Under the pieces are notes generated by a model, which worked only from the letters and a program-made list of their open reading frames with translations, searched no databases and was not told the origin of the DNA. A program made the position numbers and the translations under genes. A DNA stretch of 64,000 nt from Mesorhizobium wenxiniae (GTDB lineage: Bacteria > Pseudomonadota > Alphaproteobacteria > Rhizobiales > Rhizobiaceae), in NCBI RefSeq assembly GCF_002284535.1, contig NZ_NPKH01000024.1, forward strand, positions 62,001 through 126,000. The letters run 5' to 3'. Positions within the stretch are counted from its first letter, which is position 1, and the number at the start of each line of letters is the position of its first letter. Positions 1-6,074 of this stretch are shown piece by piece.

Positions 1-40
1 GACCGTTGCGAACAGACTGGTTCGAGTTTTCATAATTCCT

Positions 41-112
41 CCTTCGAGCCGCCCTCCCGCCAGGAAAGAATATGAGGACTCTCTAATATGAAAGGTCCAC
101 TATCGGCCAGTT
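41..112. repeat. Direct repeat, copy 1 (left edge)
   Basis: This stretch recurs at 722-794 with few differences; both contain CGAGCCGCCCTCCCGCCAG and later TATGAAAGGTCCACTATC. Here about 170 bases separate it from the hairpin and tRNA-Gly fragment, against about 10 bases in the second copy. No gene is apparent in 1-280. The repeat belongs to a duplicated block at the presumed left end of an inserted region. Confidence 0.8.
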
Positions 113-280
113 TGATTTAAATCCACCTGTCCGCAAGGGACCTTGGTCCGAAATTGAAAGGCAAAGGTCCTAGACTCTACTTGGGGACGTATTTGGCGCG
201 GCGAACAAAGCGCCTGCTGGCCACGGGCAGCTGGCGAAGCGACAAGCTCGCTCCGTCTGCCGGGTGATGCCGTGCTGCCA

Positions 281-380
281 CCAAAACGAAAAAGCCGCGG
301 CGAACCGCGGCTTTCGATGCTTGATTCCTGGAAGGAAACTGGAGCGGGTGAAGCGATTCGAATGCTCGACCCCAGCCTTT
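281..380 (-). repeat. Partial tRNA-Gly copy A with hairpin
   Basis: Bases 340-379 match the 3' part of the intact tRNA-Gly at 44014-44088, including the encoded CCA (read as TGG at 340-342), the acceptor arm and the T arm; the match fails at the anticodon stem. A perfect 10-bp hairpin at 291-314 (AAAGCCGCGG, CGAA loop) sits where a tRNA terminator would be. The intact tRNA has a hairpin in the equivalent place, and GCTTGATTCC in the spacer is shared. It cannot form a tRNA. It looks like an attachment-site remnant or a leftover of a tRNA duplication. Confidence 0.75.
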
Positions 381-721
381 GATGAGTATGCTGGAGCTGA
401 TCGGCTCGCCGAGCATTCAGATCTTCCGGTCGCTCCAACCTTAAAGTCAAACGCTCCGCTCCCTGGTTGTTGCCGGGCACACTACCTCTTCCGAGCTCCG
501 GCGGCTGGTCGAGAAACTCGTAGACAAGCCAAAAGAGGCTCAGTAGTAGCGACCGCCGCTGCTATCGGCAGCACAAAGCGAGCAGCTGTGCTCTTTTACA
601 AAAAAGGGCTGCTGGTCCGCATGCTTGTTAGGAACGAATCGACATTGCACAATTGGATGCGCTGGCTTTAGCTCGCTGGCGCTTCCTTGTGACCCGATTC
701 CAAGGTAGGAGCGAAGCCATT

Positions 722-794
722 CCTCTCGAGCCGCCCTCCCGCCAGCATGGTATGTGAGGACTGTCCAATATGAAAGGTCCACTATCAGCCAGTT
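722..794. repeat. Direct repeat, copy 2 (left edge)
   Basis: Second copy of the element at 41-112, in the same orientation and offset by about 681 bases. It lies immediately upstream of the second hairpin and tRNA-Gly fragment, so the duplicated unit is larger than the tRNA piece alone. I see no convincing coding sequence in 381-963. Confidence 0.8.
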
Positions 795-804
795 TGGTGC
801 TACC

Positions 805-906
805 CCAAAAACCAAAAAGCCGCGCCGAACCGCGGCTTTTCGATGTTTGATACCCCGGAAGGAAATTGGAGCGGGTGAAGTGATTCGAACGCTCGACCCA
901 ACCTTG
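805..906 (-). repeat. Partial tRNA-Gly copy B with hairpin
   Basis: Bases 867-906 match the 3' part of tRNA-Gly (encoded CCA at 867-869, acceptor arm, T arm) with one substitution at 881 and a missing C near 900. A hairpin with 10-bp arms at 815-824 and 831-840 lies on the 3' side of the fragment, as in copy A. Of the two partial copies it is nearer the accessory genes, so it is the better candidate for the left boundary of a region inserted at the tRNA-Gly gene at 44014. Confidence 0.75.
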
Positions 907-963
907 AAAACGTCAATTTCTGCCAACGCCGCCCTATCCGAATTTCCGCTACCAGAATCCGAG

Positions 964-1056
964 ATGATCAACACCAATGAAATGATGCAGCTTCTTCTGG
1001 ACCACGTGACAAGCGGGCAGCTGAGCAGACGCAGCTTCCTGGCTTCAGCATATGGA
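964..1056 (+). pseudogene. N-terminal fragment of a Tat-exported solute-binding protein
   Basis: An ATG at 964 opens a reading frame that begins MINTNEMMQLLLDHVTSGQ and continues with LSRRSFLASA. This resembles the twin-arginine signal start of ABC transporter substrate-binding proteins. The resemblance stops at about 1056; the frame runs on to 1188 without recognisable protein character. I infer a truncated gene whose body was lost when this edge was rearranged. A chance match to the SRRSFL motif is possible. Confidence 0.4.
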
Positions 1057-1184
1057 TCCTCTTGGGTAATACGAATTGAAAATTGCGCCCTCATGTTTCA
1101 AAACAGGTCGGTAGACCCGCGAGGATGGTTTCGTGCGGGGTCGTCCACGGTCCTCAAGCCGAGAATTCTAAAAGACGTTCAACA

Positions 1185-2399
1185 ATGACCCAGCACGTAC
1201 AAAACGCTCGAATTCTCATGTACAGCCACGACACGTTCGGGCTCGGCCACTTGCAGCGCTGCCGGACGATCGCGCATTCGCTGGTCGAGGATTTCCGCGG
1301 TCTTCAGGTGCTTATCATTTCGGGTGCGACTATCGCTGGCGCCTTCGACTACCGCGCCCGTGTCGACTTCGTGAAGATCCCCAGCGTCATCAAGTTGCGC
1401 AACGGCGAATACACCTCGCTGGAAAAGGATATCGATCTGCATGAGACGCTAAGGATGCGCCAGTCGATCATCCGCCATACAGCCGAGACCTTCCGGCCGG
1501 ATATCTTCATCGTCGACAAGGAACCGCTCGGCCTGCGCGGTGAGATCGAGGACACGCTCTCCTACCTCAAGACGCGGGGCACCACGCTCGTGCTTGGCCT
1601 GCGCGAGGTGATGGACGCGCCGCATCTGCTCGAAGCAGAGTGGGCACGCAGGGATGTGATGCGCAAGATAGGCCTGTTCTACGACAAGATCTGGGCCTAT
1701 GGTCCGCCGGATTTCTACGATCCGTTGACCGGCCTGGAGGTGCCGCCGGCTATCAGGGCAAAGATGAAGTTCGTCGGTTTCCTGCAACGGAGCCTGCAGA
1801 AGAACGAGTTGCCCGGCCACCGGCCCGAGGGCGACTATATCCTCGTTACCACCGGTGGCGGCGGTGACGGCGCCGATCTGATCCACAGCGTCATCGATGC
1901 CTATCAGCAGGATCCGCAATTGCAGCATAGGGCGTTGATCGTGCTTGGGCCTTACATGCCGGCGCGCAAGCGCAACAAGCTGCTCAAGAAGGGGTCCAAG
2001 ATCCCCTATATCAGGATCATCGAGTTCGACAACCGCATGGAAGAGCTGATTGCCGGCGCCAAGGCGGTCGTGGCGATGGGCGGTTACAACACCTATTGCG
2101 AGATACTGTCGTTCGACAAGCCGGCGCTGATCGTGCCGCGCGTCAAGCCCCGCGAGGAACAACTGATCCGAGCACGGCGCGCAGCCGAACTCGGCCTCAT
2201 CGAAATGCTTTTGCCGGAAGAAGCCGAGGATTCCCAGCGGTTTGCCAATGCACTGGAGGTGCTGCCGGACCGGCCCGGCCCATCGCAGAGCCATCCGCAT
2301 CTGACGCTGGAAGGGCTGCCTCACATTTCCGAAATCGTCGCGGAACTGCTCGACCGGCGGGGCGGCCATCACCTTTCGGTCATTGAAGGCATGAACTGA
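1185..2399 (+). CDS. MurG-like glycosyltransferase (COG4671 type), first copy
   Basis: A 404-residue GT-B protein. The N-terminus RILMYSHDTFGLGHLQRC has the glycine- and histidine-rich acceptor loop of MurG-like enzymes, and the C-terminal half has VAMGGYNTYCEIL, the nucleotide-sugar binding region of the family. It probably transfers a sugar from a nucleotide-activated donor in the cytoplasm; donor and acceptor cannot be named. The frame is open from 1083, but ATG 1185 is preferred because homology begins right after it. Its stop at 2397-2399 is followed one base later by the next glycosyltransferase, so the two are surely co-transcribed. A related enzyme is encoded at 3642-4817, which makes a symmetrical trio. 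Confidence 0.85.
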   Translation: MTQHVQNARILMYSHDTFGLGHLQRCRTIAHSLVEDFRGLQVLIISGATIAGAFDYRARVDFVKIPSVIKLRNGEYTSLEKDIDLHETLRMRQSIIRHTAETFRPDIFIVDKEPLGLRGEIEDTLSYLKTRGTTLVLGLREVMDAPHLLEAEWARRDVMRKIGLFYDKIWAYGPPDFYDPLTGLEVPPAIRAKMKFVGFLQRSLQKNELPGHRPEGDYILVTTGGGGDGADLIHSVIDAYQQDPQLQHRALIVLGPYMPARKRNKLLKKGSKIPYIRIIEFDNRMEELIAGAKAVVAMGGYNTYCEILSFDKPALIVPRVKPREEQLIRARRAAELGLIEMLLPEEAEDSQRFANALEVLPDRPGPSQSHPHLTLEGLPHISEIVAELLDRRGGHHLSVIEGMN

Positions 2400-2400
2400 G

Positions 2401-3645
2401 TTGCAACATCGCAAGGTCGTCGTGGTTCTGAAGGGCTATCCGCGGCTGTCGGAAACGTTCATCGCGCAGGAACTGCTCGGTCTGGAGCGTGCGGGGTTCG
2501 ACCTGATACTGGTCTCGCTCAGGCGGCCGACCGACGCAAAACGCCACCCCGTGCATGACGAGATCAAAGCGCCCGTCCATTATCTGCCGGAATATCTGCA
2601 TGAAGAGCCGCTACGCGTGGTTCGCTCGCTGTTTGCTTATCTGCTGCGGCCGGGCTTCTGGCGCGCGCTCCGATCGCTGGCTACCGATATCCGCCGCGAC
2701 TTTACGCGCAATCGCGCGCGCCGCTTCGGGCAAGCGCTCGTGCTGGCGGCCGAATGGCCGGAAGGCGCGGGCTGGCTGCATGCACATTTCGCGCACACAC
2801 CGGCATCGGTGACGCGCTATGCCAGCCAGCTTCGTGGCCTGCCCTGGAGCTGCTCGGCCCACGCCAAGGACATCTGGACTTCGGCGGACTGGGATCTGGC
2901 TGGCAAGCTTTCCTCGGCGCGCTGGACGGTCACTTGCACAAAAGCCGGCTTCGACCGTCTGAAAAAACTCGCTAACGGCAACTCGTCTGTGCATCTGAGC
3001 TATCATGGGCTCGACCTTGATCGCTTCGGCGGTTTCGGCGAGGCGCGAAAACAGCATGACGGCTCGGCGCCGGATGAACCGGTTATCGTTCTGAGCGTCG
3101 GGCGCGCCGTTGAAAAGAAAGGTTACGATACCTTGCTGGAGGCCCTTGCCCTCTTGCCTGGTGATTTGGCGTGGCGTTTCGAGCATATCGGCGGCGGCGA
3201 GGAACTGGAACGGTTCAAGGCGCTGGCGCAAAAGCTCGGCCTGGATGGTCGCGTCTCCTGGAAAGGCGCGCTTGCGCAGGAGGAGGTGCTTGAGCACTAC
3301 CGCTGCGCCGACATCTTCGCCCTGGCCTGCAGGATCGCCGCAAATGGCGACCGGGACGGTCTGCCGAATGTTCTGGTGGAGGCGGCTAGCCAGCGACTTG
3401 CCTGCGTGTCGACCGATATTTCCGGCGTGCCGGAGCTTTTATCGCCGGATGAAACCGGGCTGCTGGTTCCGACGGAAGACCCAATTGCCCTGGCACGGGC
3501 GCTGGAGCGCCTGATCCGTGATCCCGTGCTGCGCGCCCGCCTCGGCGACGCCGCAGAGCGGCGCGTGCGCGGCAATTTCGATCATATGGCAAGCATTGGA
3601 CAGCTCAAGGAACTGTTCGAGCGGGAGTGGCGGGCCGCCGAATGA
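2401..3645 (+). CDS. Family 4 glycosyltransferase
   Basis: A 414-residue GT-B glycosyltransferase of the GT4 type. The N-terminal VVLKGYPRLSETFIAQE is typical of exopolysaccharide and colanic-acid type GT4 enzymes. The donor-binding half has LSVGRAVEKKGYDTLL and then DGLPNVLVEA, which matches the acidic-x7-Glu motif. The only start that fits is TTG at 2401, one base after the previous stop. Its own stop overlaps the ATG of the next gene as ATGA (3642-3645), so translation is probably coupled across all three glycosyltransferases. Role inferred: adding one sugar in the assembly of a surface glycan. Confidence 0.88.
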   Translation: MQHRKVVVVLKGYPRLSETFIAQELLGLERAGFDLILVSLRRPTDAKRHPVHDEIKAPVHYLPEYLHEEPLRVVRSLFAYLLRPGFWRALRSLATDIRRDFTRNRARRFGQALVLAAEWPEGAGWLHAHFAHTPASVTRYASQLRGLPWSCSAHAKDIWTSADWDLAGKLSSARWTVTCTKAGFDRLKKLANGNSSVHLSYHGLDLDRFGGFGEARKQHDGSAPDEPVIVLSVGRAVEKKGYDTLLEALALLPGDLAWRFEHIGGGEELERFKALAQKLGLDGRVSWKGALAQEEVLEHYRCADIFALACRIAANGDRDGLPNVLVEAASQRLACVSTDISGVPELLSPDETGLLVPTEDPIALARALERLIRDPVLRARLGDAAERRVRGNFDHMASIGQLKELFEREWRAAE

Positions 3646-4817
3646 AGCGGCTGCGCGCTTTCTTCTATGTCCAGCACCTGCTCGGTATCGGCCATCTCGC
3701 GCGCGCCAGCCGCATTGCGGCGGCTCTGGTCGATGACGGGTTTGACGTAACCGTCGTGACCGGCGGAGCGCCGATCGCGGGGTTTCCGGGACTGGGTGTA
3801 AAATCTGTAACCCTGCCACCTGTCACCTCCGGTGATGAAGGATTTTCCGGACTTGTCGACCTGCAGGGCAATCCGATCGACGATGATTTCAAGAAATGGC
3901 GTTCAGAGATGCTGCTGCAGGCATTCCGGGATTGCAGGCCTGATATCGTCATTGTCGAGGCGTTTCCATTTGGACGCCGGCAGATGCGTTTCGAACTCCT
4001 GCCGCTGATCGAGGCCATCGACGCGACGTCACCCAGACCGCTGCTGGCGACGTCCGTCCGTGATATCCTTCAGGAGCGCGTCAAGCCGGGCCGAAACGAG
4101 GAAACGGTCGATCTCATCAACAGGCATTTCGACCTTGTCATGATCCACGGCGATCCGGGTTTCGCAACCATCGACAAGACATTTCCACTGGCTGGGGCGA
4201 TCAAAGCCGAGGTCACCTACACAGGGCTCGTTGCCGCGCCGCCATCGCCCGCGGCCTCCGAGCGCTTCGACGTTCTGGTGTCGGTTGGCGGCGGGGCTGC
4301 CGGAAAGAGCCTTGTCAGATCCACCATCGTAGCGGCGCGGCATGCCAGCAACGCTTGGAAATGGTGTTTGATCACCGGCCCAAACCTGCCGAAAGACGAG
4401 TTTGACGCGATCGCACGCGATGCCTCGCCGGTCCTGTCCATCTTCCGGTTCCGCGAGGATTTCGCCAGCCTGCTGACCGGCGCCCGCCTGTCGGTGTCGC
4501 AGGCGGGTTACAACACGGTCTGCGATGTCCTGCGCGCGGGTTGTCGCTCCCTGCTCGTTCCATTTGCAGCCGGCGGGGAAACCGAACAGACCGTTCGCAG
4601 CCTGAGGCTCGAAGAACTCGGTCTTGCGACCATGCTGACGGAAAAGGACCTAACGCCCGAACGTTTGGGGCAAGCGATCGAACAGGCGCTTGTGGGACCG
4701 ACGCCATCCGAGCATCGTCTCGATCTGGAAGGCGCGCGTCGGTCGGCGCAAATTCTGCGCGAGCGGTATAGAACAATGGTCCCTAAAAATGGGGCCCGGT
4801 TTCGGAAAAGTTCATGA
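3642..4817 (+). CDS. MurG-like glycosyltransferase (COG4671 type), second copy
   Basis: A 391-residue GT-B protein related to the one at 1185. It shares FYVQHLLGIGHLARAS at the start, the DIVIVEAFPFGRR segment and SVSQAGYNTVCDVL in the donor site. The ATG at 3642 overlaps the upstream stop. The last residues (about NGARFRKSS) come from a REP-like element that begins near 4786, so the C-terminus may have been rewritten when that repeat arrived. The two MurG-like proteins are diverged paralogues rather than recent duplicates. Function inferred as a second transfer step in the same glycan pathway. Confidence 0.85.
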   Translation: MKRLRAFFYVQHLLGIGHLARASRIAAALVDDGFDVTVVTGGAPIAGFPGLGVKSVTLPPVTSGDEGFSGLVDLQGNPIDDDFKKWRSEMLLQAFRDCRPDIVIVEAFPFGRRQMRFELLPLIEAIDATSPRPLLATSVRDILQERVKPGRNEETVDLINRHFDLVMIHGDPGFATIDKTFPLAGAIKAEVTYTGLVAAPPSPAASERFDVLVSVGGGAAGKSLVRSTIVAARHASNAWKWCLITGPNLPKDEFDAIARDASPVLSIFRFREDFASLLTGARLSVSQAGYNTVCDVLRAGCRSLLVPFAAGGETEQTVRSLRLEELGLATMLTEKDLTPERLGQAIEQALVGPTPSEHRLDLEGARRSAQILRERYRTMVPKNGARFRKSS

Positions 4818-4936
4818 TCAAACAAACGATATGCTAACGCGCGTCGAGTCTGGTGAGATTCGTGCGACGCGCTTCAAGTCCTTGTTTTTATGCATGTCGT
4901 TGTCCCAAAACTGCTACGCACTTTTGGGCGAATGCA
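4786..4936. repeat. Composite REP-like palindromic element
   Basis: It contains several inverted repeats: GCGCGTCG at 4839-4846 pairs with CGACGCGC at 4865-4872, and TGTCCCAAAA near 4901 pairs with TTTTGGGC near 4922 inside outer TGCAT/ATGCA arms. Sequences of this kind are scattered between genes in Mesorhizobium and Rhizobium. It lies between convergent genes and may act as a transcription end or mRNA-stabilising structure. It overlaps the last codons of the upstream glycosyltransferase. Confidence 0.75.
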
Positions 4937-5611
4937 TTAAACAGTTCCAATCAGCATGAAGCGTGTATAATTTTTTGTCGGCAGTTCGCCGGAGAACCGC
5001 ACCTCCCGTAGCGTCGCCATTGCTTCGAAGGCTGCAAGTGAAGCCACGCAGTTGATGTGCGTCGGCTCGCTGAAATAATCGTTCGATTGCAGCAGTACAT
5101 TCGTGCCCCGCGGAAGCAGAGCAAGCCAGGCGGGCAGATCGGCTATGTGTTCGCAGCTCGTATTGACCACCAGGTCGGGCCGCACGGCCGCATAGTCGAG
5201 TGCGTACATATCTGCCGTCAGCGCCCGGAACCGGTCGCCGGCTTCCCGGTTGAGGGTCCGGGCGACCGGCGCGACTTCGGGATCGATGTCGATGCTATCG
5301 ACCGCCGCGATGTCGAAGCGGGCGTCGTTGAAAAGCATTGCCGGCAATACGCCGTACCATCCACCCAGAACCCATACGCGCCCGAACCGGCCGCCGCAGC
5401 TTTCGAACAGCCTGTAGAGCGCCCACATCTTGCAGGCGACCTGCTTGTGGTTGAAGGCGTTTGCGATATCGGCCTTCGGATGCTTGGTGATGACGCGCGC
5501 CAGCCCTGCCACGAGAGGGCAGTTGACATAGGCAGCAATTCCCCGCGTGAGGTCCAAGGCTTGCTCGTGCCAGCCCATGCCGGCATTGCGGGGTTGCGTG
5601 ACATCCATCAT
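4937..5611 (-). CDS. Class I SAM-dependent methyltransferase-like protein
   Basis: About 224 residues from ATG 5611; an earlier GTG at 5644 with an upstream GAGG is also possible. A Rossmann-type pattern is visible: VWVLGGWYGVLP as a motif-I-like loop, then AAVDSIDIDPE as the acidic end of strand 2, then DLVVNTSCEHIAD at strand 4. This suggests binding of S-adenosylmethionine or a related nucleotide, but motif I is not the classic GxGxG, so methyl transfer is not certain. It is transcribed against its neighbours and sits between glycosyltransferase genes and an ABC-exporter-like gene, so modification of a glycan or its carrier is a guess. Substrate unknown. Confidence 0.65.
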   Translation of the reverse strand: MMDVTQPRNAGMGWHEQALDLTRGIAAYVNCPLVAGLARVITKHPKADIANAFNHKQVACKMWALYRLFESCGGRFGRVWVLGGWYGVLPAMLFNDARFDIAAVDSIDIDPEVAPVARTLNREAGDRFRALTADMYALDYAAVRPDLVVNTSCEHIADLPAWLALLPRGTNVLLQSNDYFSEPTHINCVASLAAFEAMATLREVRFSGELPTKNYTRFMLIGTV

Positions 5612-5691
5612 ATTTGTCTTGTATGTTGGGATTTCGGGCGACACAACGCAATCTTGCCTCCCACAAGGCTGTTTGATTCGCGGACGTGATT

Positions 5692-6057
5692 ATGCAGCAA
5701 GCCGCTTCGACATTGCCCGGTGCCGGAGAGAGCCTGTTGCATCTGTCCGGACCATCGGCGTCCATTCGCCAGCACCAGCGGCGTAGCTGCGGCCTCGTGC
5801 TGCTCGGCTATTCGCAAAAACCCTACGGAAGCCGCAAACCGTCTGGCCAGCTGCTTTCTTCGCTGATCAACAATGCCCATAACGTTGTCATCGACCATGC
5901 GGCGGAACTGGATCGCGCCGCCTCGCAGGTTCCTTCCATCGTTGAGCGCAGGACAATCTCCGTGCGCTGCAGCTTCGAGCTTCTCGTTGCCGACGAAGAG
6001 ATTGCCGATACGCCATTCGCCAGCAGGTGCTTTTACATCCTGCATCCTTCCAACTGA
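5692..6057 (+). CDS. Hypothetical protein
   Basis: A 121-residue frame from ATG 5692 (GTG 5686 also possible) ending 17 bases before the ABC-exporter-like gene. I do not recognise it. The third codon positions are moderately GC-rich and the C-terminal half (IVERRTISVRCSFELLV, then FYILHPSN) looks like folded protein. It has no signal peptide and no membrane segment. The opposite strand is also open here (to 6066 on the minus strand) but reads with low-complexity charged composition. Its position suggests co-transcription with the 6075 gene. Confidence 0.5.
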   Translation: MQQAASTLPGAGESLLHLSGPSASIRQHQRRSCGLVLLGYSQKPYGSRKPSGQLLSSLINNAHNVVIDHAAELDRAASQVPSIVERRTISVRCSFELLVADEEIADTPFASRCFYILHPSN

Positions 6058-6074
6058 AGGGCCCACAGCCGCAT

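Noticed and set aside
381..963. Small genes at the left edge
   Set aside because: Open frames exist on both strands but have mixed composition, no ribosome-binding sites and overlap the repeated tRNA-derived blocks.
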